DNA of 64,000 bases from Hungatella effluvii (GCF_003201875.1 NZ_QJKD01000007.1:1-64000), one strand, 5' to 3'; shown: positions 25,354 through 34,722, counted from the first letter of the stretch. A program made the numbers and translations. The notes: generated by a model not told the origin, from the letters alone.

Positions 25354-26592
25354 ATGAGGACAAGAGTTGTAGTAACAGGTATGGGAGCAATTACACCGAT
25401 CGGAAATGATGTAGAGAGTTTCTGGAACGGATTGAAAGAAAAAAAAGTGGGAATCGGACCGATTACCCAGTTTGATACAACCGATTACAAGGCAAAGCTT
25501 GCAGCTGAAGTAAAGGATTTTGACGCTAAGAACTATATGGATCCGAAGGCTGCAAAACGTATGGAACGTTTCTCCCAGTTTGCAGTAGCCGCTTCAAAGG
25601 AGGCGCTGGAGAACTCCGGCATCGACATGGAGAAGGAGGACCCGTACCGCGTAGGAGTCTGTCTGGGTTCCGGTATCGGAAGTCTTCAGGCCATGGAACG
25701 GGAACACAGTAAGCTTCTGGATAAGGGGCCGGGCCGCGTGAATCCTCTTCTGGTGCCCATGATGATTTGCAACATGGCTGCCGGTAATGTGGCAATCCAG
25801 TTCGGATTAAAGGGAAAATGCTTTAACGTGGTAACTGCCTGTGCGACAGGTACTCATTCCATCGGTGAAGCCTTCCGCTCCATTCAGTACGGTGAGGCGG
25901 ATGTTATGGTTGCAGGAGGAACAGAAGCCAGTATTGCTCCGATCGGCGTGGCAGGCTTTACATCCCTGACAGCTCTCACGACGGCAACCGATCCGCTTCG
26001 TGCATCCATCCCGTTCGATCAGGACAGAAGCGGTTTCGTGATGGGCGAAGGCGCAGGTGTTGTTATCCTGGAATCCTTAGAGCACGCACTTGCTAGAAAT
26101 GCGACAATTTATGCCGAGATGATCGGATACGGATCAACGTGTGACGCTTACCATATCACATCTCCGGCGGAAGACGGAAGCGGAGCTGCCAGAGCGATGA
26201 TGAATGCCATCAGTGACGGAGGCATCAGACCGGAAGATGTGGATTACGTCAATGCACACGGAACCAGCACGCATCACAATGATTTATTTGAGACCATGGC
26301 GATCAAATCAGCGCTTGGTGATCACGCGAAGCAGGTAAAGATCAATTCGACCAAGTCCATGATCGGCCATCTGCTGGGCGCTGCAGGCGGAGTAGAGTTT
26401 ATTGCCTGTGTGAAATCAATCCAGGACGGCTTTGTTCATGCTACGGCAGGTCTTGAGACCGAGGGTGAAGGCTGTGATTTAGACTACACGAAGGGCGAGG
26501 GTGTTTCCTGTAATGTCAATGTGGCAATCAGCAACTCTCTTGGATTTGGCGGTCATAATGCCAGTATTTTAGTGAAGAAATTCGAGCAGTAG
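25354..26592 (+). CDS. fabF: beta-ketoacyl-ACP synthase II
   Basis: Condensing enzyme for chain elongation. 412 residues, full length. Nucleophile Cys in TACATGTHSIGEA (about 165), His in NAHGTSTHHND (about 305) and His in STKSMIGHLLGAAGG (about 342) form the Cys-His-His triad. AAGGAGAG precedes the ATG. Eleven bases separate its stop from accB. Confidence 0.96.
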   Translation: MRTRVVVTGMGAITPIGNDVESFWNGLKEKKVGIGPITQFDTTDYKAKLAAEVKDFDAKNYMDPKAAKRMERFSQFAVAASKEALENSGIDMEKEDPYRVGVCLGSGIGSLQAMEREHSKLLDKGPGRVNPLLVPMMICNMAAGNVAIQFGLKGKCFNVVTACATGTHSIGEAFRSIQYGEADVMVAGGTEASIAPIGVAGFTSLTALTTATDPLRASIPFDQDRSGFVMGEGAGVVILESLEHALARNATIYAEMIGYGSTCDAYHITSPAEDGSGAARAMMNAISDGGIRPEDVDYVNAHGTSTHHNDLFETMAIKSALGDHAKQVKINSTKSMIGHLLGAAGGVEFIACVKSIQDGFVHATAGLETEGEGCDLDYTKGEGVSCNVNVAISNSLGFGGHNASILVKKFEQ

Positions 26593-26602
26593 GAGGCCTA
26601 AT

Positions 26603-27109
26603 ATGGAGATTAATGATATCATCAGACTGATGCAGGCTGTGTCAGAGAATGGCCTGACCAGCTTTAAGATAGAGGAAGGCAACTTAAAGCTTTCCATCAA
26701 GAAGGAAAAAGAACAGATTATAACTGTAGCAGGAAACAGCACGGTGCAGCAGATGATACCGGCGTCAGGCGTGGCTGCAGAGATGGCAGCGATTCCGGCA
26801 GCGGAATTTACTGCGCCGGCCGGCAGCGGTAAAGGCGCGCAGACCGCGGAAAACACGGCCGCAGCTATTGACTCCGATAAGATCGTGGCGTCACCGTTAG
26901 TGGGAACCTTTTATAACTCCTCTTCACCGGATGCTGAGCCGTTTGTCAAGGTTGGGGACACGGTAAAGAAGGGGCAGACCCTTGGAATCATCGAGGCCAT
27001 GAAGCTGATGAATGAAATTGAGAGCGAGTTTGACGGCGTTGTGGAAGCTGTTCTGGTCACCAACGAAAATGTGGTGGAGTATGGCCAGCCCCTGTTCAGA
27101 ATCCGATAA
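26603..27109 (+). CDS. accB: biotin carboxyl carrier protein of acetyl-CoA carboxylase
   Basis: 168 residues. N-terminal helical region, an Ala/Thr/Pro-rich flexible linker (about 55-85), then the biotinyl domain with IEAMKLMNEIE; the biotinylated Lys is residue 134. Works with AccC and the AccDA fusion to make malonyl-CoA. An attenuator-like terminator separates it from fabZ. Confidence 0.95.
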   Translation: MEINDIIRLMQAVSENGLTSFKIEEGNLKLSIKKEKEQIITVAGNSTVQQMIPASGVAAEMAAIPAAEFTAPAGSGKGAQTAENTAAAIDSDKIVASPLVGTFYNSSSPDAEPFVKVGDTVKKGQTLGIIEAMKLMNEIESEFDGVVEAVLVTNENVVEYGQPLFRIR

Positions 27110-27161
27110 GAAGTGATACAGGGCTGTGATTGACAGGAAAGAAAAAGTTAAAGAGAGGTTC

Positions 27162-27211
27162 AGCCGATTTTTAAATGATGACTGGGTTAAAAATGGTTGA
27201 GGCTCTTTTTT
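27162..27211 (+). terminator. intra-operon terminator/attenuator before fabZ
   Basis: AGCC...ATTTTTAA pairs with TTAAAAAT...GGCT (27162-27204), and six T residues follow (27206-27211). It lies between two genes of the same pathway in the same direction, so it should cut but not abolish read-through. Confidence 0.65.
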
Positions 27212-27231
27212 CATAAAGAGGAGAGAGAGTC

Positions 27232-27654
27232 ATGTTAGGTATTAAGGAAATTGAAGCAATTATTCCGCACAGACATCCGTTTCTGCTGGTAGACTGCATT
27301 GAAGAGCTGGAACCGGGCGTCCGCGCCGTAGGATATAAATGTGTTACGTTTGATGAGCCGTATTTCCAGGGGCATTTCCCCCAGGAACCGGTTATGCCGG
27401 GCGTGCTGAGAATTGAGGCGCTGGCACAGGTAGGAGCCGTCGCTATTTTAAGCGAAGAGGCGAATAAGGGAAAGCTGGTATTCTTTGGAGGTATTGACAA
27501 GGCGAAGTTCAAGTATAAGGTGGTTCCCGGCGACCGCATGCGTCTGGAATGTGAAATTATCAAGCGCAAGGGGCCGGTAGGCATCGGCAGGGCTGTAGCA
27601 ACGGTTGACGGAAAAATTGCCGCTTCCGCGGAACTGACATTTATGATTGGATAG
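27232..27654 (+). CDS. fabZ: 3-hydroxyacyl-ACP dehydratase
   Basis: Removes water from 3-hydroxyacyl-ACP. 140 residues, hot-dog fold. [10 protein letters not shown] near the N-terminus, catalytic His in FQGHFP (about 49) and Glu in RIEALAQ (about 63). AGAGGAGAGAG precedes the ATG. Confidence 0.96.
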   Translation: MLGIKEIEAIIPHRHPFLLVDCIEELEPGVRAVGYKCVTFDEPYFQGHFPQEPVMPGVLRIEALAQVGAVAILSEEANKGKLVFFGGIDKAKFKYKVVPGDRMRLECEIIKRKGPVGIGRAVATVDGKIAASAELTFMIG

Positions 27655-27665
27655 GTGGTCGTCAT

Positions 27666-29018
27666 ATGTTTGATAAAATATTAATTGCTAACCGCGGCGA
27701 GATCGCGGTGCGTATTATTCGGGCATGCAGGGAAATGGGAATCAAGACCGTGGCGGTCTATTCCGAGGCAGACCGGGATTGTCTGCATACGCTTCTGGCG
27801 GATGAAGCCATCTGCATCGGTCCCGCGCCATCCACCCAGAGTTACTTAAATATGGAGCGGATTTTGACCGCTACAGTGGCGATGAAAGCGGATGCCATCC
27901 ATCCGGGCTTTGGTTTTCTCTCGGAAAATGCCAGATTTGCCGAACTGTGTGAAAAATGCAATATAACATTTATCGGTCCATCCGCTGACATTATCAATAA
28001 AATGGGCAATAAATCTGAGGCGAGAAAGACCATGATGGAGGCCGGAGTCCCGGTCGTTCCGGGCGGTAAGGAGGCTGTTCACGAGGTGGAGGAAGCCCGT
28101 CTCGTAGCGGAAAAGATCGGATATCCGGTGATGATTAAGGCATCGTCAGGCGGCGGCGGAAAGGGTATGCGTATCTCCAGAGGACCGGAAGATTTCGATG
28201 CAAATTTCCAGAACGCCCAGATGGAGTCGATCAAGGGATTTTCTGATGACACAATGTATATTGAGAAATATATCGAGAAGCCCAGACATATCGAGTTTCA
28301 GATCATGGCGGATAAGTTGGGAAATGTTGTCCATTTGGGAGAACGCGACTGTTCTATTCAGAGACGCCACCAGAAGGTGCTGGAGGAATCCCCGTCAGCA
28401 GCTATTTCAGAAGAGCTGCGTAAGAAGATGGGGGAGACGGCGGTACAGGCGGCGAAGGCTGTAGGCTATGAGAATGCGGGAACCATTGAATTTCTGCTGG
28501 ATAAGCACAAGAACTTTTATTTTATGGAAATGAACACGAGAATCCAGGTAGAGCATCCGGTAACGGAACTGGTATCCGGACTGGATTTAATCAAAGAACA
28601 GATCCGTGTGGCGGCAGGAGAGCCTTTAAGCGTATCCCAGGAAGATGTAAAGATTACGGGCCATGCCATTGAGTGCAGAATCAATGCCGAGAACCCGGAA
28701 AAGAACTTCATGCCGTGTCCGGGTCTGATCACAAATGTTCACGTGCCGGGAGGCAATGGAGTCCGTGTTGACACGCATATTTACAATGACTACAGAGTAC
28801 CGGCAAACTACGATTCCATGTTGATGAAGCTGATTGTCCATGGAAAAAACCGAACAGAGGCAATTGCCAAGATGCGAAGTGCGCTGGGAGAATTGATTAT
28901 AGAGGGAATCGAGACAAACGTAGACTTTCAATTCGATATTTTGAGTCATGAAGCATATCAGGATGGCGACATTGATACAGATTTCATTCCAAAGTATTTC
29001 GCGGAATATGTGCGTTAA
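27666..29018 (+). CDS. accC: biotin carboxylase subunit of acetyl-CoA carboxylase
   Basis: ATP-dependent carboxylation of the biotin on AccB. 450 residues, full length. ANRGEIAVRIIRACREMG at the N-terminus, the ATP-grasp glycine loop SSGGGGKGMR (about 160-169), and MNTRIQVEHPVTE (about 289-301) in the active site. Eleven bases after fabZ. A structured gap of 219 bases separates it from accDA. Confidence 0.96.
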   Translation: MFDKILIANRGEIAVRIIRACREMGIKTVAVYSEADRDCLHTLLADEAICIGPAPSTQSYLNMERILTATVAMKADAIHPGFGFLSENARFAELCEKCNITFIGPSADIINKMGNKSEARKTMMEAGVPVVPGGKEAVHEVEEARLVAEKIGYPVMIKASSGGGGKGMRISRGPEDFDANFQNAQMESIKGFSDDTMYIEKYIEKPRHIEFQIMADKLGNVVHLGERDCSIQRRHQKVLEESPSAAISEELRKKMGETAVQAAKAVGYENAGTIEFLLDKHKNFYFMEMNTRIQVEHPVTELVSGLDLIKEQIRVAAGEPLSVSQEDVKITGHAIECRINAENPEKNFMPCPGLITNVHVPGGNGVRVDTHIYNDYRVPANYDSMLMKLIVHGKNRTEAIAKMRSALGELIIEGIETNVDFQFDILSHEAYQDGDIDTDFIPKYFAEYVR

Positions 29019-29024
29019 CAATGA

Positions 29025-29159
29025 GCAGTGCACCCAGATGAAATTTCGTATTCCAAGATGCAAGCTCGCTTGTATCTTGGAATGCGGAGTTTCATCTGGG
29101 TATGGGGCGAATGCCCGGCAGCCATGGGACGCCAAAGGTGTTCCATGGCTGTCCACTGC
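29025..29159. other. cloverleaf-like structured spacer between accC and accDA
   Basis: An outer stem GCAGTG (29025-29030) / CACTGC (29154-29159) encloses three hairpins. The first is a long one, 29033-29100, with CCCAGATGAAA...TTTCATCTGGG and TATTCCAAGAT...ATCTTGGAAT arms. The second is GGGC-GAAT-GCCC at 29105-29116. The third, at 29119-29151, has arms CAGCCATGG/CCATGGCTG. A C/T-rich, unstructured run leads to the accDA ribosome binding site. Either a folded leader RNA controlling accDA or a cruciform mobile element; no flanking direct repeat was found. Confidence 0.6.
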
Positions 29160-29237
29160 GGCTGCATCTCCCCCTATCCCTCTCCTTACGGCCACCCCCA
29201 TCCCCCCTCATTTTTTCTTTCTTAAAGGAGCAAAACC

Positions 29238-30980
29238 ATGTTAAAAGACATGTTCAAAAAAACCTATACACTAATCGACAGCAAATATAAAACGCCCGAC
29301 AAGGCAGACGAACCGAACATCCCGGCGGGTCTGTGGAGAAAGTGCAACAAATGCGGTCAGCCTATTTACGCGGAGGATGTCAGAAACAACTTTTATATCT
29401 GTCCGAAATGCAAAGGTTATTTCCGTGTCCACGCTTATCGCAGAATTGAGATGACCGCGGACGCGGGCAGCTTTGAGGAATGGGATAAAGAGATGGAATT
29501 TGCCAATCCCCTGGATTTCCCCGGATACGAAAAGAAAATAGAGGCCGCCAGGGAAAAAACAAAGTTAAATGAAGCCATTGTAACCGGAAAATGTACCATA
29601 GGCGGCGAGCCGGCAGTCTTAGGCGTCTGCGACGCCAGATTCATTATGAGCAGTATGGGCCACGTTGTCGGAGAAAAGATTGCGAGAGCGGTAGAGCGAG
29701 CCACAAAGGAACAGCTTCCCGTTATTATTTTTGCCTGTTCCGGCGGCGCCAGAATGCAGGAAGGAATCGTATCTCTGATGCAGATGGCCAAGACCTCCGC
29801 GGCATTAAAGCGCCATCACAACGCAGGCCAGCTGTTTGTCAGTGTTCTGACCGATCCTACGACCGGCGGCGTGACCGCCAGCTTTGCAATGCTGGGGGAT
29901 ATCATTCTTGCAGAGCCGGGAGCCTTAATCGGCTTTGCGGGCCCCAGAGTGATTGAGCAGACCATTGGCCAGAAGCTGCCGGAGGGATTCCAGCGCTCTG
30001 AGTTCTTACAGGATCACGGTTTTGTGGATAAAATTGTAAAGCGCGAGGACATGAAATCCACAATTTCCGCTATTTTAAAGCTCCATCATCCACATAAACA
30101 GGAAGATAACGGTGAAAACACATCTTTCCTTGTGGATAACTGTTCCCAGCCCGCTGGACTCAGTGGAAAAGAGAAGAAGACGAAAAACCGCAGGAATAAA
30201 AAGAGTCCATGGGATACCGTACAGCTTTCAAGAAGTGCGGAACGCCCTGTTGCCAGCGACTATATCAATGCGGTATTTGATGATTTTATGGAGTTCCACG
30301 GAGACCGTTACTTTGGCGACGACGGAGCCGTCGTGGGCGGATTAGCCTTTTTCCACGGTATGCCGGTGACGGTCATTGGCCAGGAAAAAGGAAAAAACAC
30401 GAAAGACAATATTAAGCGCAACTTCGGAATGCCGTCTCCGGAAGGTTACCGGAAGGCGTTGCGCCTTATGAAACAGGCGGAGACTTTCGGCCGCCCTGTC
30501 ATCTGTTTTGTGGATACGCCGGGCGCGTTCTGCGGTCTGGAGGCGGAAGAGCGCGGCCAGGGCGAGGCAATTGCCAGAAATTTATTTGAAATGGCAGATA
30601 TCACCGTTCCGATGCTCTCTATTGTAATTGGAGAGGGCGGAAGCGGCGGAGCGCTGGCTATGGCTGTGGCCAATGAGGTATGGATGCTGGAAAATGCAAT
30701 CTATTCGATTCTGTCTCCGGAGGGATTTGCCTCCATTCTTTACAAGGACAGCAAGAAGGCCAGCGATGCGGCGCGTGTCATGAAGATCACTGCCAGGGAT
30801 TTGATGGAACTGGGGCTGATCGAAAGAATTATAGCTGAGGAAGAACCGGCATCAGCGGAGAATTTAACAGATCTGGCAAAGGAAATGGACAGTGCCATGG
30901 AGGCTTTTTTTGCAAAATACGCTGCAATGCCAAAAGAAGAAATTGCCTCTGGGCGATATGACAGATTTAGGAGAATGTGA
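29238..30980 (+). CDS. accDA: acetyl-CoA carboxylase carboxyltransferase, AccD-AccA fusion
   Basis: Moves the carboxyl group from biotin to acetyl-CoA. 580 residues. Residues 1-285 are AccD (beta): zinc ribbon CNKC...CPKC near 33-55, the CoA region [12 protein letters not shown], and [17 protein letters not shown] basic and Asn-rich linker (about 290-325) leads to AccA (alpha, about 325-580) with [26 protein letters not shown] and [11 protein letters not shown]. In E. coli the two are separate proteins; a single chain fixes the 1:1 ratio. AAAGGAG precedes the ATG at 29238. It overlaps the next gene by one base. Confidence 0.95.
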   Translation: MLKDMFKKTYTLIDSKYKTPDKADEPNIPAGLWRKCNKCGQPIYAEDVRNNFYICPKCKGYFRVHAYRRIEMTADAGSFEEWDKEMEFANPLDFPGYEKKIEAAREKTKLNEAIVTGKCTIGGEPAVLGVCDARFIMSSMGHVVGEKIARAVERATKEQLPVIIFACSGGARMQEGIVSLMQMAKTSAALKRHHNAGQLFVSVLTDPTTGGVTASFAMLGDIILAEPGALIGFAGPRVIEQTIGQKLPEGFQRSEFLQDHGFVDKIVKREDMKSTISAILKLHHPHKQEDNGENTSFLVDNCSQPAGLSGKEKKTKNRRNKKSPWDTVQLSRSAERPVASDYINAVFDDFMEFHGDRYFGDDGAVVGGLAFFHGMPVTVIGQEKGKNTKDNIKRNFGMPSPEGYRKALRLMKQAETFGRPVICFVDTPGAFCGLEAEERGQGEAIARNLFEMADITVPMLSIVIGEGGSGGALAMAVANEVWMLENAIYSILSPEGFASILYKDSKKASDAARVMKITARDLMELGLIERIIAEEEPASAENLTDLAKEMDSAMEAFFAKYAAMPKEEIASGRYDRFRRM

Positions 30981-32107
30981 TGGGAAATTTAAAACCATTG
31001 GTAATAGGAGAACTTGTAGTTCCAAAACCGATTATACAGGGCGGGATGGGGGTTGGAATCAGCCTCTCCTCACTGGCGGGCTCAGTTGCAAAGGCAGGGG
31101 GCATGGGAATCATTTCTACCGCGCAGATCGGATTTAGGGAACCGGATTTTGCAGATCATTCGCTGGAAGCGAATTTGAGGGCAATTGGAAAAGAATTTAA
31201 GAAGGCCAGGGATATCTCTCCGGAAGGCGTGATTGGATTTAATATCATGGTGGCGACGAAAAGCTATGCACTGTATGTGAAGGAAGCGGTTAAGGCAGGA
31301 GCGGACATTATTATCTCCGGAGCCGGTCTTCCCGCTAGCCTTCCGGCATATCTGGCCGAGGCTGCGGCAGAGATGGGCGCGGCCGGGGAAAAGGTAAAGA
31401 CAAAGATCGCCCCGATCGTATCCTCTGTCAAGTCTGCCATGGTAATCTTAAAGATGTGGGACCGTAAGTTTCACCGCGTTCCCGATATGGTCGTGGTAGA
31501 GGGGCCGCTTGCGGGAGGTCACCTGGGCTTTTCCCGTGAATCACTGGAGACACTGGGCGTGGATACTGCGGATGTAGAGCACACGTATGATCAGGCTGCC
31601 TACGACGAAGAGGTCAGAGGAATTATCCGCCTGGTAGGAGAGTATGCCGAGAAGTACCAGACAGAGATTCCTGTCGTGACGGCGGGCGGAATCTACAGCC
31701 ATGAGGATGTGATGCATCAGATGGAGCTGGGAGCTGACGGCGTCCAGGTGGCGACGCGTTTTGTGACCACAGAGGAATGTGACGCTCCGGACGAATTTAA
31801 GCAGGCGTATCTTAACACCTCAAAGGAAAATATCGTAATCACAAAGAGTCCCGTAGGCATGCCTGGACGGGCGATCAATAACGCATTCTTAAGCGGTGTC
31901 GGGCAGACTCCGTTTAAGCTGGAACATTGCTATCAGTGTCTCGAGAAATGCGATAAGAAGACGATTCCCTACTGTATCACCAAGGCACTGGTGAATTCCG
32001 CGGAAGGGAATACGGATGAAGGGCTTGTGTTCTGCGGAAGCAATGCATTTCGGGCGGAGCGGATTGAAACGGTGGATGAGGTAATGAGGGACTTGATGGG
32101 AGAATAA
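30980..32107 (+). CDS. nitronate monooxygenase / FabK-like FMN enzyme
   Basis: FMN TIM-barrel protein of about 375 residues, of the same superfamily as FabK. IIQGGMGVGISLSSLAG at the N-terminus, VEGPLAGGHLGFS (about 175-187) and the FMN phosphate loop VTAGGIYSHED are visible. A C-terminal cysteine set (CYQCLEKCDKKTIPYC, about 320-335) is not found in FabK and suggests an Fe-S or zinc site. The ATG at 30980 follows TTAGGAG and overlaps the accDA stop. Position at the end of the fab operon argues for a lipid-related redox role, either as spare enoyl reductase or in unsaturated fatty-acid formation; this is inference. Confidence 0.82.
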   Translation: MGNLKPLVIGELVVPKPIIQGGMGVGISLSSLAGSVAKAGGMGIISTAQIGFREPDFADHSLEANLRAIGKEFKKARDISPEGVIGFNIMVATKSYALYVKEAVKAGADIIISGAGLPASLPAYLAEAAAEMGAAGEKVKTKIAPIVSSVKSAMVILKMWDRKFHRVPDMVVVEGPLAGGHLGFSRESLETLGVDTADVEHTYDQAAYDEEVRGIIRLVGEYAEKYQTEIPVVTAGGIYSHEDVMHQMELGADGVQVATRFVTTEECDAPDEFKQAYLNTSKENIVITKSPVGMPGRAINNAFLSGVGQTPFKLEHCYQCLEKCDKKTIPYCITKALVNSAEGNTDEGLVFCGSNAFRAERIETVDEVMRDLMGE

Positions 32108-32138
32108 AAGAAAACAGGTATTAGTAGTGAAAGTAAAG

Positions 32139-32170
32139 GCCATGGAGAGATAAGGTTCCATGGCTTTTTT
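32139..32170 (+). terminator. terminator of the fab operon
   Basis: GCCATGGA...TTCCATGGC stem followed by TTTTTT. Ends the 11-kb lipid-synthesis unit. Confidence 0.9.
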
Positions 32171-32172
32171 GT

Positions 32173-32361
32173 TTGGTTAGTTTTAGGGTAATACTGGAAA
32201 ACATACTTGCAACCGCTTATCTGGAGCAACAGGTTACTAATGAACGATTACAATCAATTCTAAATAAGCATTCTGTAGATGTAGGGAAAAAGTTAGCTGT
32301 ATTAATTGAAAAGAATATGCTGATTGCTAAAAAAAACGACGTTGGACAAAGTATTCCTTAA
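32173..32361 (+). pseudogene. AT-rich gene remnant, C-terminal fragment
   Basis: A reading frame of about 55 meaningful residues, ILATAYLEQQVTNERLQ onward, looks like the wing-helix tail of a larger regulatory ATPase (AlbA/Schlafen-type proteins end in such modules). It has no start codon context or ribosome binding site and follows directly on the fab terminator. Base composition is much richer in A+T than the flanking genes. Likely decayed or horizontally acquired. The family is a guess. Confidence 0.4.
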
Positions 32362-32378
32362 ATTTGGAGTATAAAGAA

Positions 32379-32621
32379 ATGCCTATACAAATGGATTTCA
32401 ATGACTATGCAGAGTCGGATCCAGTTCTTAATAAAACTGATAAATTGATATATCAATATATTAAAGAAAATGGATTTATTACAGCGAAACAGGTAACGCA
32501 GATAACCAGAATCGGTACTATAGCAGGAGCATCTGTTGCATTAAGCAGATTGAGAGAAAGAAGAATTGTTAGAATGATAAGAAATGGAAAAAAAGTATAT
32601 TATGAATTGTATAGGAATTGA
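32379..32621 (+). pseudogene. small winged-helix-like protein or gene remnant
   Basis: 80 residues from the ATG at 32379 (GGAG nine bases upstream). The sequence DKLIYQYIKENGFITAKQ followed by ALSRLRERRIVRMI is the pattern of a winged-helix DNA-binding module. It shares the AT-rich composition of the preceding fragment but is in another frame, so the two may be parts of one frameshifted gene. It could also be a small active regulator. Confidence 0.4.
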
Positions 32622-32761
32622 TGTATCAATAAAAAAGTTGATATATTGGACAGAAATTCTATAGTTAAAGGTTAATGAAAAAAAGTTAAATAATATTCGG
32701 TTATAAAACAATTTCGAAAATCATAAAATAGCAATAAAATCACCACGGCGGTTGAATTAGT

Positions 32762-33433
32762 ATGTTAAATTATCTCTGGGCGTTTATGATGGTGGTAGGC
32801 GTTTTATGGGCGGCGTTCCATGGAAATTTAAGCGCGGTTACCGATGGGGCGCTCTCGTCGGCAAAGGAAGCCGTCATGCTGTGTATCACAATGTTGGGAG
32901 TGATGTCCTTCTGGACCGGGATCATGGAGATCGGGCAGAAGTCTGGCCTGATTGAACGGTTGTCCCGGAGGATGGGGCCGGTGCTTCGTTTTCTTTTTCC
33001 CAGAATACCGAAGGATCATCCCGCCATGGATCACATCGCCACGAATATCATTGCCAACATCCTGGGCCTGGGCTGGGCCGCTACGCCGGCCGGGTTAAAG
33101 GCCATGGAATCCCTCCAGGAGCTGGAGGAGGAGCGGCGGGAGGAAGAACAGACAGAGTCAGGAAAAAATAGTCTGGCTGGCTATAAGAAACGTCAGATGC
33201 AGAAGTTACCACGCGCCGTACCGCTGGGAACAGCCAGCAATGAAATGTGTACATTTTTAATTATTAATATCTCATCCCTTCAGTTGATTCCGGTCAACAT
33301 GATTGCGTACCGGAGTCAGTATGGGAGCACGAATCCGGCGGCAGTGGTAGGACCGGCAATTGTGGCTACGCTGGCCAGTACGATCGTGGCCGTCGCGTAC
33401 TGCAAGGTGATGGACAGAAAACGGGGAGCATAA
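32762..33433 (+). CDS. spmA: spore maturation protein A
   Basis: Membrane protein needed for proper dehydration of the spore core in Bacillus. 223 residues: hydrophobic N-terminus, FWTGIMEIGQKSGLIERLSR (about 50-69), NIIANILGLGWAATPAGLKA (about 99-118) and PLGTASNEMCTFLIIN, all SpmA features. No spmB follows, although the two are usually adjacent. The ribosome binding site is weak. A terminator overlaps the stop codon. Indicates a spore-forming ancestry. Confidence 0.9.
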   Translation: MLNYLWAFMMVVGVLWAAFHGNLSAVTDGALSSAKEAVMLCITMLGVMSFWTGIMEIGQKSGLIERLSRRMGPVLRFLFPRIPKDHPAMDHIATNIIANILGLGWAATPAGLKAMESLQELEEERREEEQTESGKNSLAGYKKRQMQKLPRAVPLGTASNEMCTFLIINISSLQLIPVNMIAYRSQYGSTNPAAVVGPAIVATLASTIVAVAYCKVMDRKRGA

Positions 33434-33449
33434 GGCTCCCTGTTTTTTT
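33421..33449 (+). terminator. terminator of spmA
   Basis: ACGGGGAGC pairs with GCTCCCTGT (33421-33443) and runs into TTTTTTT. The spmA stop codon sits in the loop. Confidence 0.88.
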
Positions 33450-33480
33450 GGCTCGGCTGATTGCCAGCTGCCCTCAGGCA

Positions 33481-34518
33481 CTACAGCAGCGACAGAGTAG
33501 ACTGCCGCTCCACCAGCTCCACATCCAGCTGGACATGCGGCTGTTCCACATACCCTGTACGCAGTTTTTCCAGCAGCAGCTCCATGGCTGTTTCCGCTTT
33601 CTTAATTACATTCTGTGATATGGTCGTCAGTTTTGGTGTCGTGTAGGTGGAGACCGCCAGGTTATCGTAGCCGATGACGGAGAGGTCTGTGGGAATCCGC
33701 AACCCTCCCAGTCTGGCGCCCTCCATGATGCCGATGGCGCAGATATCAGCCGTGGTGACAAGCCCGGTGATCTTAAGGGCGCTTGCCGCGATGGCCTTGC
33801 CGGCGGCGACCCCTTCCTCGTATGAGGGAGAATAGGAAAAAATACAGTCCGGATCACAACCAAGTCCGCTTTCTTCCATGGCGGCCCGGTAGCCTTCGAA
33901 ACGGTCTGTTAAAAGAGGATTGCCTTCGTAATTTGCCACGAAGGCAATTTTTTTATGTCCGCGGTTAATGAGATAGCGAGTCGAGAGGTAGCAGCCCTTT
34001 CGGTCGTCGGAACAGACATTGATGACCTCCGGATTGTCTGTTCTCGCATCGAAAAGGACTACGGGAAGATGATTCTCTGCAACAATCGCGTTGATGGAAT
34101 CCTCAAAACGGTCTCCCAGGCGGGGATAGAGGAAGATTGCGCCGTCAACGTTCCAGTTGCGCATCAATATAGACAAATCATCCTGAGACCGGACTGCGCG
34201 TATCATGACGAAGTATCCGTTGTCACGCAGCTCTCTTTCAATCACGCCGATCATGGAGCTGACGTACGGATTGTCAAAGTAGCTAACCGAAGTTCCGTTG
34301 TCCTCCTTGTCATCCAAAGGAACAATGACTCCTATAATATGGGAAGATTTAATCGTCAGGCTTCTTGCGGACAGGTTCGGAACGTAATTGTATTCTTTTA
34401 TAATGGAATTTACTTTTTCTATGGTTGCGGCAGAAACGCGGCTGTGCTTTCCGTTGATTACGTTGGACACGGTCATCATGCTGACACCGGCTTTTTCTGC
34501 AATATCTTTTAAAGTCAT
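33481..34518 (-). CDS. LacI-family repressor of the GH31 locus
   Basis: 345 residues. Helix-turn-helix MTLKDIAEKAGVSMMTVSNV at the very N-terminus, then the hinge and sugar-sensor domain. GGGGGAG precedes the ATG. Divergent from a binding-protein/permease/GH31 operon. The operator TTTA(A/G)CGCTAAA occurs at both promoters (34547 and 34711), so it should repress itself and the transport operon. The effector is unknown, probably an alpha-glucoside or its product. Confidence 0.92.
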   Translation of the reverse strand: MTLKDIAEKAGVSMMTVSNVINGKHSRVSAATIEKVNSIIKEYNYVPNLSARSLTIKSSHIIGVIVPLDDKEDNGTSVSYFDNPYVSSMIGVIERELRDNGYFVMIRAVRSQDDLSILMRNWNVDGAIFLYPRLGDRFEDSINAIVAENHLPVVLFDARTDNPEVINVCSDDRKGCYLSTRYLINRGHKKIAFVANYEGNPLLTDRFEGYRAAMEESGLGCDPDCIFSYSPSYEEGVAAGKAIAASALKITGLVTTADICAIGIMEGARLGGLRIPTDLSVIGYDNLAVSTYTTPKLTTISQNVIKKAETAMELLLEKLRTGYVEQPHVQLDVELVERQSTLSLL

Positions 34519-34546
34519 GTTTTTCTCCCCCTTTTCTTAAGTTATA

Positions 34547-34558
34547 TTTAGCGCTAAA
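34547..34558. promoter_or_regulatory. LacI operator at the repressor promoter
   Basis: TTTAGCGCTAAA, a perfect 12-bp palindrome (extended ATATTTAGCGCTAAATAT). It lies just past the minus-strand -10 box, fitting autorepression. Confidence 0.8.
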
Positions 34559-34561
34559 TAT

Positions 34562-34590
34562 ATTATACACTATGAAGTTAAAAAACGCAA
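34562..34590 (-). promoter_or_regulatory. promoter of the GH31-locus LacI gene
   Basis: Minus strand: -35 TTGCGT (34585-34590), 17-bp spacer, -10 TATAAT (34562-34567). Confidence 0.75.
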
Positions 34591-34673
34591 TTGTATTTTA
34601 TTTCACTTTAGTATAAATGCATAGTTTAAATGGGTTTAAACTATTTAAAAATAACAAAATACAAAAATAATAT

Positions 34674-34701
34674 TGACAGTACCTCGTTCGAGTGGTATTC
34701 T
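34674..34701 (+). promoter_or_regulatory. promoter of the GH31 transport operon
   Basis: TTGACA (34674-34679), 16-bp spacer, TATTCT (34696-34701) with an extended TGG in front. Confidence 0.75.
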
Positions 34702-34710
34702 CATGTTAGA

Positions 34711-34722
34711 TTTAACGCTAAA
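34711..34722. promoter_or_regulatory. LacI operator at the transport promoter
   Basis: TTTAACGCTAAA, one base different from the site at 34547. It covers the start of transcription, so bound repressor would block the operon. Confidence 0.78.

Noticed and set aside
28626..29201. 191-residue minus-strand frame over accC and the accC-accDA gap
   Set aside because: It lies antisense to the clear accC gene and crosses the hairpin region; no start signal and no family resemblance.
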